This document shows, piece by piece, positions 18,630 to 26,265 of a stretch of DNA of 64,000 bases. This DNA is from Streptomyces catenulae (GTDB lineage: Bacteria; Actinomycetota; Actinomycetes; Streptomycetales; Streptomycetaceae): the NCBI RefSeq assembly GCF_000718015.1, contig NZ_JODY01000007.1:124001-188000 (forward strand), written 5' to 3'. Position 1 is the first letter of the stretch. Each line of letters begins with the position of its first letter. A model generated the notes under the pieces. That model saw only the letters and a program-made list of their open reading frames with translations, made no database searches and was not told the DNA's origin. The position numbers and the translations under genes were made by a program.

Positions 18630-19538
18630 GTGAGCAACCATCCCTCCCCCGCAGACGCCGCCGCGCCCGGTCGGCTCCGTAATCCGGTCGGCGGCCATGT
18701 GCCGGTCGCCGGTGGCCTGGCCAGGACCGGACTTCCCTACGCCCGCACGATGGGCGGTGAGGCGGTCCAGGTCTTCGTCGCCAACCCGCGCGGCTGGGCG
18801 ACGACCGCGGGCAGCCCCGCGCAGGACGAGGCGTTCCGGGCCGGCTGCGCGGAGGCGGGCATACCGGCGTACGTCCATGCGCCGTACCTGATCAACTTCG
18901 GCTCGCACACCGCGGCGACGGTCGAGAAGTCGGTGGCGTCGCTGCGGCACTCGCTGCGCCGCGGCCGGGAGATCGGGGCGCGCGGGGTGGTGGTGCACAC
19001 CGGTTCGGCGACCGGCGGTCGGCCGCGCGCCGAGGCGCTGGCGCAGGCCGGGGAGTGGATGCGGCCGCTGCTGGCGGAGCTGGTGCACGACGACGATCCC
19101 TGGCTGCTGCTGGAGCCGACGGCCGGGCAGGGCGCCTCGCTGTGTGCGCTCGCCGAGGATCTCGGACCGTACTTCGACGTGCTGGAGCACCACCCGAAGC
19201 TCGGCGTCTGCCTGGACACCTGCCATGCGTTCGCGGCGGGTCACGACATGGCCGCGCCGGGCGGGATGAAGGCGCTGCTGGACGAGTTGACGGAGGTCAC
19301 CGGCGAGGGTCGGCTGCGGCTGATCCACGCCAACGACTCCAAGGACGTCGTCGGCGCCCACAAGGACCGGCACGCCAACATCGGCGCAGGTCATCTCGGT
19401 GCGGAGCCGTTCGCCGAGCTGTTCACCCACCCCGCGACGGACGGTGTGCCGCTGGTGATCGAGACGCCCGGCGGCCCGGAGGGACACGCCGCGGACGTCG
19501 CCCGGCTGAAGGCGCTGCGGGCGGCCACGACCGGCTGA
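18630..19538 (+). CDS. nfo: Deoxyribonuclease IV (apurinic/apyrimidinic endonuclease IV)
   Basis: Metal-dependent TIM-barrel AP endonuclease of 302 residues, acting in base-excision repair. Metal-ligand motifs are visible: YVHAPYLINFGS, VVVHTGSATGG, LLLEPTAGQGASLCA (metal Glu), VCLDTCHAFAAGHD, LIHANDSKDVVGAHKDRHANIG split over two blocks, and VIETPGG. GTG 18630 is chosen because the family region begins shortly after; the open frame extends only 16 codons further upstream. The gene lies ~95 nt after the PASTA kinase gene in the same direction. Confidence 0.94.
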   Translation: MSNHPSPADAAAPGRLRNPVGGHVPVAGGLARTGLPYARTMGGEAVQVFVANPRGWATTAGSPAQDEAFRAGCAEAGIPAYVHAPYLINFGSHTAATVEKSVASLRHSLRRGREIGARGVVVHTGSATGGRPRAEALAQAGEWMRPLLAELVHDDDPWLLLEPTAGQGASLCALAEDLGPYFDVLEHHPKLGVCLDTCHAFAAGHDMAAPGGMKALLDELTEVTGEGRLRLIHANDSKDVVGAHKDRHANIGAGHLGAEPFAELFTHPATDGVPLVIETPGGPEGHAADVARLKALRAATTG

Positions 19539-19606
19539 GCCGACGGGCCGGGGCGCGCCCGGGCCGGGGCACCGGGCGCGGGCCGCGCGCCCCGGTGCCG
19601 ACGCCG

Positions 19607-20230
19607 CTACAGCTCCGGCCCGTCCCCCGGTTCCTCCTGGTAGGAGTAGCGCTGTTCGCGCCAGGGGTCGCCGAGGTTGTGGTAGCCGCGCTCCTCCCAG
19701 AAGCCGCGGCGGTCGGCGGTCATGTACTCGATGCCGCGGACCCACTTGGGGCCCTTCCAGGCGTAGAGGTGGGGGACGATCAGCCGGACCGGGAAGCCGT
19801 GTTCGGCGGTGAGGAGTTCGCCGGAGCGGTGGGTGGCGAAGAGGCAGTTCTCCGCCGCGAAATCCTCCAGGCGCAGGTTCGAACTGAATCCGTATTCCGC
19901 CCAGACCATCACGTGTGTGGCCTCGGGTGCGGGCGGTGCGAGTTCGAGGATCGTCGCCGTACGGACGCCGCCCCATTCGGCGCCGAGCATGCTGAATTTG
20001 GTGACGCAATGCATATCCGCGACGACCGTCGTATACGGCAGCGCGGCGAATTCCTCATGCGTCCAGCAGTGTTTGTCGCCGTCCGCGGTGGCGCCGAAGG
20101 CGCGGAACTCCCAGCGTTCGGGGCGGAACTTCGGCACCGGGCCGTAGTGCGTGACGGGCCAGCCCCGCTGCAGTCGCTGCCCGGGAGGCAGCGGAGGTTG
20201 CTCCGCTTCGCGGCTTTCCGGCTGGCCCAT
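19607..20230 (-). CDS. Sulfite-oxidase-like molybdopterin oxidoreductase
   Basis: Protein of 207 residues with the oxidoreductase molybdopterin-binding domain, of the short YuiH-like cytoplasmic group. The Mo-coordinating Cys is in DMHCVTKFS (C75), preceded by WTHEEFAALP and followed by HGFPVRLIVPHLYAWKGPKWV with the conserved Tyr/Lys/Trp pattern. There is no twin-arginine signal and no dimerisation or heme domain, so it differs from true sulfite oxidase and from periplasmic MsrP. The substrate is unknown. It is divergent from bacterioferritin. Confidence 0.9.
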   Translation of the reverse strand: MGQPESREAEQPPLPPGQRLQRGWPVTHYGPVPKFRPERWEFRAFGATADGDKHCWTHEEFAALPYTTVVADMHCVTKFSMLGAEWGGVRTATILELAPPAPEATHVMVWAEYGFSSNLRLEDFAAENCLFATHRSGELLTAEHGFPVRLIVPHLYAWKGPKWVRGIEYMTADRRGFWEERGYHNLGDPWREQRYSYQEEPGDGPEL

Positions 20231-20293
20231 GCCTCCATGGTGTCAGACCGGAAGGGGTGCCCCTGACCAACACCAGACGAAACGGGCAATCCA

Positions 20294-20313
20294 CAGTAAG
20301 CGTGCACTTACTG
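20294..20313. promoter_or_regulatory. Inverted repeat upstream of bacterioferritin
   Basis: Two perfect 7-bp arms, CAGTAAG and CTTACTG, are separated by six bases, 71 nt before the bfr start codon and 64 nt from the divergent sulfite-oxidase-like gene. It could be an operator for either gene. It does not match the DmdR/IdeR iron-box consensus well. Confidence 0.35.
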
Positions 20314-20383
20314 GACGTTACGCTCCGGGCGATGCAAGGATGCGGCGCACGTGCCCGTTACCGCGCGGAAGGAGCCCGCTGCC

Positions 20384-20863
20384 ATGCAGGGCGACCCCGA
20401 GGTCATCGAATTCCTCAACGAGCAGCTGACCGCCGAGCTGACCGCGATCAATCAGTACTTCCTGCACGCGAAGATGCAGGAGAACTTCGGCTGGCCGAAG
20501 CTTGCGAAGTACACTCGCGCCGAATCGTTCGACGAGATGAAGCACGCGGAAATTCTCACCGACCGCATCCTCTTCCTGGAAGGACTGCCGAACTATCAGC
20601 GGCTGTTCCATGTCCGGGTCGGCCAGACCGTGACGGAGATGTTCCAGGCGGACCGGCAGGTGGAGGTCGAGGCGATCGACCGGCTCAAGCGCGGCATCGA
20701 GCTGATGCGCGCCAAGGGCGACATCACCTCGGCCAACATCTTCGAGAGCATCCTCGCCGACGAGGAGCACCACATCGACTATCTGGACACCCAGTTGGAG
20801 CTGGTGGAGAAGCTCGGCGAGCCGCTCTACATCGCCCAGGTCATCGAGCAGCCCAGCACCTGA
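20384..20863 (+). CDS. bfr: Bacterioferritin
   Basis: Heme-containing iron-storage protein, 159 residues, forming 24-mers. All diagnostic residues are present at canonical positions: ferroxidase ligands E18, E51 and H54 (DEMKHAE), E94-region, and DEEHH for E127/H130; the heme ligand is M52 in DEMKH. LFLEGLPNYQRL is a family signature. The ATG at 20384 has AAGGAG nine bases upstream. The neighbouring Bfd gene (opposite strand, convergent) encodes the ferredoxin that releases the iron. Confidence 0.97.
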   Translation: MQGDPEVIEFLNEQLTAELTAINQYFLHAKMQENFGWPKLAKYTRAESFDEMKHAEILTDRILFLEGLPNYQRLFHVRVGQTVTEMFQADRQVEVEAIDRLKRGIELMRAKGDITSANIFESILADEEHHIDYLDTQLELVEKLGEPLYIAQVIEQPST

Positions 20864-20884
20864 GCGCGCCGCCCGCGGGGACGG

Positions 20885-21235
20885 TCAGGCCGCTTCGCGG
20901 TACGCCGGGGAGACCTGGACCACCGGGAGCAGCGCCGCCGCCGGTTCGGCCACCGGGGCATCCGGGAGCACCGGCAGGGGCTCCGCCGCCACCGGCGGGA
21001 CCTCGGCGGCGACCGGCGGGACGTCCGCGCCGAGCGGTTCGGGGGCGCCCTTGTCGATCAGTTCGCGGCGCGGGCAGGCACCGCGTCCGAGGAGCGCCTG
21101 GATGCGGCGGACACAGCCGCCGCAGTCGGTGCCCGCCTTGCAGGCGGAGGCGATCTGGCGGGGTGTGCAGGCACCGGTGTCCGCGTGGTCGCGGACCTGC
21201 TGCTCGGTGATGCCGAAGCAGGAGCACACGTACAC
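20885..21235 (-). CDS. bfd: Bacterioferritin-associated ferredoxin with a C-terminal extension
   Basis: [2Fe-2S] protein that reduces ferric iron in bacterioferritin for release. The four cluster cysteines fit the BFD pattern: C4, C6 (YVCSCFGITEQQV), then C38 and C41 (GTDCGGCVRRIQ). The domain ends near residue 55; a ~60-residue Pro/Ala/Val/Glu-rich tail follows, with an internal duplication (VPPVAAEVPPVAAE), longer than the usual ~65-75-residue Bfd. GTG 21235 is preferred since GGAGG lies eight bases upstream; a GTG three codons earlier overlaps that site. An iron-box-like sequence lies 50 nt upstream, consistent with expression in iron starvation. Confidence 0.9.
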   Translation of the reverse strand: MYVCSCFGITEQQVRDHADTGACTPRQIASACKAGTDCGGCVRRIQALLGRGACPRRELIDKGAPEPLGADVPPVAAEVPPVAAEPLPVLPDAPVAEPAAALLPVVQVSPAYREAA

Positions 21236-21284
21236 CCGGTCCACCTCCGCGTAGGTCGGCCTCGTCGATCCCGTTGATCGTCAG

Positions 21285-21303
21285 TGAGGTAACCCTTACC
21301 TTA
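21285..21303 (-). promoter_or_regulatory. Iron box (DmdR/IdeR-type operator) upstream of bfd
   Basis: Read on the minus strand, TAAGGTAAGGGTTACCTCA matches the IdeR/DmdR consensus TTAGGTTAGGCTAACCTAA at 14 of 19 positions, and sits 50-68 nt upstream of the bfd start. DmdR1 with Fe2+ would repress bfd when iron is sufficient. The site was found by eye. Confidence 0.65.
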
Positions 21304-21340
21304 CCTGTCGCCGGAGGGCACGGACAACGCCGGACAACGC

Positions 21341-21373
21341 GGTGGGGCGCGGATCACAGATCCGCGCCCCACC
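21341..21373 (-). terminator. Terminator hairpin after DAHP synthase
   Basis: A perfect 15-bp stem (21341-21355 with 21359-21373, arm GGTGGGGCGCGGATC) with a 3-nt loop begins 31 nt beyond the aroH stop codon on the minus strand. Confidence 0.75.
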
Positions 21374-21403
21374 GATGTGTCGCGCACGTCGCGACGGACG
21401 GAC

Positions 21404-22753
21404 TCACTGGTCCCGGTACATCTCCGCGACCAGGAAGGCCAGGTCCAGCGACTGGCTGCGGTTGAGCCGCGGGTCGCAGGCGGTCTCGTAGCGCTGGTGC
21501 AGATCGTCGACGAAGATCTCGTCGCCGCCGCCCACGCACTCCGTGACGTCGTCGCCGGTCAGCTCGACGTGGATGCCGCCCGGGTGGGTGCCCAGCGACT
21601 TGTGGACCTCGAAGAAGCCCTTGACCTCGTCGAGCACGTCGTCGAAGCGGCGGGTCTTGTGGCCCGACGCCGCCTCGAAGGTGTTGCCGTGCATCGGGTC
21701 GCAGATCCACGCGACCTGCGCACCGGAGGCGGTGACCTTCTCCACCAGCTCGGGGAGGCGGTCGCGGATCTTGTCCGCGCCCATCCGCGTGATGAAGGTC
21801 AGCCGGCCCGGCTCACGGTCCGGGTCGATCCGCTCGATGAGCGCCAGCGCGTCCTCGGCGGTGGTGTTCGGGCCGAGCTTCACCCCGACGGGGTTCCGGA
21901 TGCGCGAGGCGAACTCGACGTGCGCGTGGTCGAGCTGGCGGGTGCGCTCGCCGAGCCAGACCATGTGGCCCGACACGTCGTAGAGCTGCCCGGTGCGCGA
22001 GTCGGTGCGGGTGAGCGCCGACTCGTAGTCGAGGATGAGCGCCTCGTGCGACGAGAAGAACTCGACGGTGCGGAACTCCTCCGGGTCGGCGCCGCAGGCG
22101 TTCATGAAGTTCATCGCGCGGTCGATCTCGCGGGCGAGCGCCTCGTAGCGCTGGCCGGAGGGCGACGACTTCACGAAGTCCTGGTTCCAGGCGTGCACCT
22201 GGCGCAGGTCGGCGTAGCCACCGGTGGTGAAGGCACGGACGAGGTTCAGCGTCGCGGCGGAGGCGTGGTACATCCGCTTGAGGCGCTCCGGATTCGGGAT
22301 CCGGGCCGCCTCGGTGAACTCGAAGCCGTTGACGGAGTCACCGCGGTAGGTCGGCAGGGTCACGCCGTCGCGGGTCTCGGTGGGCTTGGAGCGCGGCTTG
22401 CTGTACTGGCCGGCGATCCGGCCGACCTTGACCACCGGGACGGACCCGGCGTAGGTCAGGACGGCGCCCATCTGGAGAAGCGTCTTGAGCTTGTTGCGGA
22501 TGTGCTCGGCGGAGACGGCGTCGAACGCCTCCGCGCAGTCGCCGCCCTGCAGCAGAAACGCCTCACCGCGGGCGACCGCCGCCAGGCGCTCGCGCAGCTG
22601 GTCGCACTCCCCGGCGAAGACGAGCGGCGGATAGGACTCGAGCTCCGCGATCACATCGCGCAGAGCCTCGTGGTCCGGCCAGTCGGGCTGCTGCGCCGCG
22701 GGCAGGTCTCGCCAGGTGTTGCCACCGGCGTGGATATCAGCGTTCACGGTCAC
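21404..22753 (-). CDS. aroH: Class II 3-deoxy-7-phosphoheptulonate (DAHP) synthase
   Basis: First enzyme of the shikimate pathway, condensing PEP with erythrose 4-phosphate. The 449-residue plant/actinobacterial class II type is recognised by NTWRDLPAAQQPDWPD at the N-terminus, LVFAGECDQLRERL, AFLLQGGDCAEAFD (metal Cys), KVGRIAGQYSKPRS, TRMGADKIRDRLP and WICDPMHGNTFEA. GTG 22753 gives the usual (M)TVNAD start. It is divergent from the trp leader and fused anthranilate synthase, so the first common aromatic step and the first tryptophan-specific step sit together. Confidence 0.96.
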   Translation of the reverse strand: MTVNADIHAGGNTWRDLPAAQQPDWPDHEALRDVIAELESYPPLVFAGECDQLRERLAAVARGEAFLLQGGDCAEAFDAVSAEHIRNKLKTLLQMGAVLTYAGSVPVVKVGRIAGQYSKPRSKPTETRDGVTLPTYRGDSVNGFEFTEAARIPNPERLKRMYHASAATLNLVRAFTTGGYADLRQVHAWNQDFVKSSPSGQRYEALAREIDRAMNFMNACGADPEEFRTVEFFSSHEALILDYESALTRTDSRTGQLYDVSGHMVWLGERTRQLDHAHVEFASRIRNPVGVKLGPNTTAEDALALIERIDPDREPGRLTFITRMGADKIRDRLPELVEKVTASGAQVAWICDPMHGNTFEAASGHKTRRFDDVLDEVKGFFEVHKSLGTHPGGIHVELTGDDVTECVGGGDEIFVDDLHQRYETACDPRLNRSQSLDLAFLVAEMYRDQ

Positions 22754-22956
22754 ACCGTCCACATTACGGGGTCCGGAGGGGGTGTCCGGGCCACGCCCGG
22801 AGTATGAGACGGACCCCACCCGCCACCGGGACGCCCCGGACCCGGCCCCGGCGCCGGTTCCCGTCCGGCTCCGGGCCGCTGCGCGCACCCGTACACGGCC
22901 GTCCGGAGTGCGGACGGCGGCGTCGGGGCGCCACGGGGTCCGGTAGGGTGCCCGGC

Positions 22957-23013
22957 ATGTACGCGCAGCACGTCACGAACTGGTGGTGGACCGCTCATCC
23001 GGCGGCCCGCTGA
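22957..23013 (+). CDS. trpL: trp operon leader peptide
   Basis: An 18-codon ORF, MYAQHVTNWWWTAHPAAR, with three consecutive Trp codons at 22981-22989, lies 92 nt before the anthranilate synthase gene. A perfect terminator-type hairpin follows at 23040-23064. This is the classic arrangement for ribosome-mediated attenuation by charged tRNA-Trp. A TAGGGT hexamer at 22943-22948 could be the -10 box, which would give a nearly leaderless leader transcript; there is no Shine-Dalgarno sequence before the ATG. Confidence 0.9.
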   Translation: MYAQHVTNWWWTAHPAAR

Positions 23014-23039
23014 CACGCGCGTACTCACTCGAACTCCGC

Positions 23040-23064
23040 GAAGGCCGCCCGAGGGGCGGCCTTC
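23040..23064 (+). terminator. trp attenuator hairpin
   Basis: Perfect 11-bp stem (GAAGGCCGCCC with GGGCGGCCTTC) around a GAG loop, 26 nt after the leader peptide stop and 41 nt before trpE. It is the candidate terminator of tryptophan attenuation; a competing antiterminator pairing could involve the GGCGGCCCGC segment at the end of trpL. Confidence 0.75.
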
Positions 23065-23105
23065 GGTGTGTCCACGGCCGTTCCTCCTCCCGGAAGGAAC
23101 CCGGT

Positions 23106-25097
23106 ATGCACCACCCCTCCCCCACCGCCGCGCCGCAGGACGCCGCCGCCCTGGTGCGGCGGCTGCTGGCCCCCGGCTGCCCGCCGTTCGCGCTGCTGCG
23201 CCGCCGTACGCCCGGGCGGGACGGCACCACCGTCGAGGTGCTGATCGGCGAGGTCACCGAGGTCGGGCGGCTGGCCGAGATCCCGCTCGGTGACGGCCCG
23301 GACACCTCCGGTGCGCCGGTGACCGACGCGCTGGCGCTGGTCCCGTTCCGGCAGATCCGCGAGCGCGGCTTCACCGCCCACGACGACGGCACCCCGCTCG
23401 CCGTGCTGCGCCCGCACACCGCGTACGAGCTGCCGCTGGACGCGGTGCGGGCGGCGCTCCCGGCGCACGACGTGACGGTGCGCGACGGGGCGTTCGACGT
23501 GGCCGACGACGCCTACGCGGAGATCGTCGGGCGGGTGGTGCGGGACGAGATCGGCAGCGGGGCGGGCGCCAACTTCGTGATCCGGCGGACCTTCGAGGGC
23601 GCGATCGACGGGTTCGGCGCCGCGGACGCGCTGGCGCTGTTCCGGCGGCTGCTGGCCGGGGAGCGCGGCGCGTACTGGACGTATGTGGTGCACCGCCCCG
23701 GGGTGCGGACGCTGGTCGGCGCCAGCCCCGAGGTGCATGTGCGGATGACCGGGGCGCGGCCGGACGCGCCGGGCGGCGGCACCGTCGTGATGAATCCGAT
23801 CAGCGGCACCTACCGCTACCCGGCGGGCGGCCCCACCGCCGAGGGGCTGCTGGCGTTCCTCGGCGACCGCAAGGAGGTGGAGGAGTTGTCGATGGTCGTC
23901 GACGAGGAGCTGAAGATGATGTGCACCGTCGGCGACGGCGGCGGGGTGGTCGTCGGGCCGCGGCTGCGGGAGATGGCGCACCTCGCGCACACCGAGTACG
24001 AGCTGCGCGGCCGGACCTCGCTGGATGTGCGGGAGGTGCTGAAGGAGACGATGTTCGCGGCGACGGTGACCGGCTCGCCGGTGCAGAACGCCTGCCGGGT
24101 CATCGAGCGCCACGAGCCGCGCGCCGCCGGCGGGCGGGGGCGCGGCTACTACGCGGGGGCGCTGGCGCTGCTGGGCCGGGACGCGTCCGGGGCGCAGACG
24201 CTGGACTCGCCGATCCTCATCCGGACCGCCGACATCGACGCGGGCGGGCGGCTGCGGGTGCCGGTCGGGGCGACGCTGGTGCGGGCCTCGGACCCGTACG
24301 GCGAGGTGGCCGAGACCCATGCGAAGGCGGCGGGGGTGCTCACCGCGCTGGGGGTGCGACCGGCGCCAAAGCGGGCGGCGGCGGAGGGCGGGGCGCCGCG
24401 GTTGGCGGACGATCCGCGGGTGCGGGCGGCGCTGGATGCGCGGCGGGCGGATCTGGCGCCGTTCTGGCTGCGGATGCGCTCCGGCGAGCCGACCGCGGCG
24501 CTGCGCGGCCATGCGCTGGTGGTGGACGCGGAGGACACCTTCACCGCGATGCTGGCGCATCTGCTGCGGACGTCGGGTCTGGAGGTCACGGTGCGCCGGT
24601 TCGACGAGCCGGGGCTGCGGGAGGCGGTGCGGGCGCACCGGGGGCCGGTGGTGCTGGGCCCCGGGCCCGGCGATCCGTCCGACGCCGGGGACCCGAAGAT
24701 GCGCTTCCTGCGGTCGCTCGCCGCGGAGCTGGTGGGCGGGCGGTCGGCGGACCGGCCGGTCCTCGGGGTCTGCCTCGGCCATGAGCTGCTCGCGGCCGAA
24801 CTGGGGCTGGAGATCGTCCGCAAGGAGGTGCCGTTCCAGGGGGCGCAGGAGACGATCGACTTCTTCGGGCGGCCGGAGACCGTCGGTTTCTACAACACCT
24901 TCACCGCCCGCTGCGACGACGCCACCGCCGCCGAACTTGCCATGCACCGCGTGGAGTTGAGCCGGGACGGGGTGAGCGGTGAGGTCCATGCGCTGCGCGG
25001 GCCGGGCTTCGCCGGGGTGCAGTTCCACCCGGAGTCGGTGCTGACGCTGGACGGGTCGGGGCTCACCGCTCAGCTGCTGGCGGCCGTCCTGGTGTGA
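23106..25097 (+). CDS. trpE: Anthranilate synthase, fused TrpE-TrpG (PhzE-like architecture)
   Basis: Converts chorismate and glutamine to anthranilate. The 663 residues contain a chorismate-binding TrpE-type domain (about residues 90-430; GANFVIRRTFEG, MNPISGTYRYP, DEELKMMC, LRGRTSLDVREVL, FAATVTGSPVQNA, GRGYYAGALALLG) and a C-terminal class I glutamine amidotransferase domain (about 470-655) with nucleophile Cys in LGVCLGHELLA (C556) and VQFHPESVLTL for His/Glu. So both subunits are in one chain. ATG 23106 follows AAGGAA. Regulation is by the trpL attenuator. The 3' end overlaps the convergent 2-hydroxyacid dehydrogenase gene by 35 nt. The same fused architecture occurs in phenazine PhzE, but no phz genes are present. 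Confidence 0.94.
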   Translation: MHHPSPTAAPQDAAALVRRLLAPGCPPFALLRRRTPGRDGTTVEVLIGEVTEVGRLAEIPLGDGPDTSGAPVTDALALVPFRQIRERGFTAHDDGTPLAVLRPHTAYELPLDAVRAALPAHDVTVRDGAFDVADDAYAEIVGRVVRDEIGSGAGANFVIRRTFEGAIDGFGAADALALFRRLLAGERGAYWTYVVHRPGVRTLVGASPEVHVRMTGARPDAPGGGTVVMNPISGTYRYPAGGPTAEGLLAFLGDRKEVEELSMVVDEELKMMCTVGDGGGVVVGPRLREMAHLAHTEYELRGRTSLDVREVLKETMFAATVTGSPVQNACRVIERHEPRAAGGRGRGYYAGALALLGRDASGAQTLDSPILIRTADIDAGGRLRVPVGATLVRASDPYGEVAETHAKAAGVLTALGVRPAPKRAAAEGGAPRLADDPRVRAALDARRADLAPFWLRMRSGEPTAALRGHALVVDAEDTFTAMLAHLLRTSGLEVTVRRFDEPGLREAVRAHRGPVVLGPGPGDPSDAGDPKMRFLRSLAAELVGGRSADRPVLGVCLGHELLAAELGLEIVRKEVPFQGAQETIDFFGRPETVGFYNTFTARCDDATAAELAMHRVELSRDGVSGEVHALRGPGFAGVQFHPESVLTLDGSGLTAQLLAAVLV

Positions 25098-26079
25098 CGA
25101 GGAGGTTCGCGCCGCCGCGACCGGCCAGATAGTCCTCGACGTTGGCGAGGGTGGCGTCGATGATCTGGCCGACCGCGTCGGCGGTGAAGTACGCCTGGTG
25201 CGAGGTGACGAGGACGTTGTTGAAGGTCATCAGGCGGGCCAGGACGTCGTCGCGGACGACGTCGAGCGAGCGGTCGTGGAAGAACATCCCGGCCTCCTCC
25301 TCGTAGACGTCGAGGGCGACGCCGGAGAGGCGGCCGGTCTTCAGGGTCCGGACGAGGGCGGCGGTGTCGACGAGTCCGCCGCGGCTGGTGTTGACGAGCA
25401 GGGCGTCGTCCTTCATGGCGGCGAGCGCGGCGGCGTCGACGAGGTGGCGGGTGGCGTCGGTCAGCGGGACGTGCAGGGTGATCAGGTCGGACTCGGCGAA
25501 GAGGTGGTCGCGGTCGACGTAGCGCATACCGAGGTCGCGGCAGGCCGGGTTCTCGGCGAGGTCCCAGCCCAGCAGGCGCATGCCGAAGCCGTGCGCGATC
25601 CGGGTGAACGCCTCGCCGATCCGGCCGGTGCCGACCACGCCGACGGTGCGTCCTCGCAGGTCGCGGCCCATCAGTCCGTCGAGGCGGAAGTCGAAGAGGC
25701 GGGTGCGTTGGGCGGCGCGGATCACCCGGCGGTCGACGGCGAGGGCGAGCGCCCAGGCGAACTCGGCGACGGCGTAGGGCGAGTAGGCGGCGACCCGGCC
25801 GACGGTCATACCGAGGTCGGCGGCGGCCCGGAGGTCGATGTTGTTGTAGCCGGTGGCGCGCTGGGCGATCAGTTTCGTACCGCCGGTGAAGAGGGTCTGG
25901 AGGACCTCGGCGGACAGTTCGGAGTTGACGTCGGTGGTGACGATCTCGTAGCCGTGGGCGATGGGGGCGGTGTCGCGGTCGAGGTTGACGTCCAGGCAGC
26001 GGATCTGGTGCCGGTCGGCGAACGCCCGCTCCAGCAGCGGCCGTTCATCGGTCTGCACCCCGAACGCGATGATCTCCAT
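25063..26079 (-). CDS. D-isomer-specific 2-hydroxyacid dehydrogenase (D-lactate dehydrogenase-like)
   Basis: NAD-dependent enzyme of 338 residues closest in pattern to fermentative D-lactate dehydrogenases. It shows QRATGYNNIDLRAA, SPYAVAEFAWALALA, the NAD-binding VGVVGTGRIGEAFTRIA, catalytic Arg in VNTSRGGLVDT, Glu in YEEEAGMFF and His in VTSHQAYFT. VYEEEAGMFFHD is typical of the LdhA group. The ATG at 26079 has GGAGGAG directly upstream. Its 3' end overlaps trpE by 35 nt on the opposite strand. Its role in an aerobe could be pyruvate/lactate balancing under low oxygen. Confidence 0.92.
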   Translation of the reverse strand: MEIIAFGVQTDERPLLERAFADRHQIRCLDVNLDRDTAPIAHGYEIVTTDVNSELSAEVLQTLFTGGTKLIAQRATGYNNIDLRAAADLGMTVGRVAAYSPYAVAEFAWALALAVDRRVIRAAQRTRLFDFRLDGLMGRDLRGRTVGVVGTGRIGEAFTRIAHGFGMRLLGWDLAENPACRDLGMRYVDRDHLFAESDLITLHVPLTDATRHLVDAAALAAMKDDALLVNTSRGGLVDTAALVRTLKTGRLSGVALDVYEEEAGMFFHDRSLDVVRDDVLARLMTFNNVLVTSHQAYFTADAVGQIIDATLANVEDYLAGRGGANLLVTPGRPPAAER

Positions 26080-26265
26080 ACCGCTCTCCTCCTCGCCTCA
26101 CACCCGACCGCTTCGCGGCTTTTGTCCGCCGGGCCGAATATACGGGGAGCGGAGCCGGGCGCCGCCGCGGCGCGGGCGGACGGGGCCCGGTGGAGCGACG
26201 GGCGGGCGGGGCGCCCGGAGTGCCCGGGAGCACCCGGGGACGCGCCCGCCCGCCGCCCGCGCCGG

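Noticed and set aside
16490..18637. 715-codon frame antisense to the PASTA kinase
   Set aside because: Low-complexity shadow of a gene with obvious kinase and PASTA motifs.
23025..25028. Very long open frame (667 codons) antisense to trpE
   Set aside because: It is a GC-bias shadow: composition is Arg/Gly/Pro/His-rich, with no family motifs, while the sense strand encodes a clear fused anthranilate synthase.
23106..25097. Phenazine-type PhzE in a biosynthetic cluster
   Set aside because: The fused architecture is shared, but no other phz genes are present and a trp attenuator precedes it, so tryptophan synthesis fits better.
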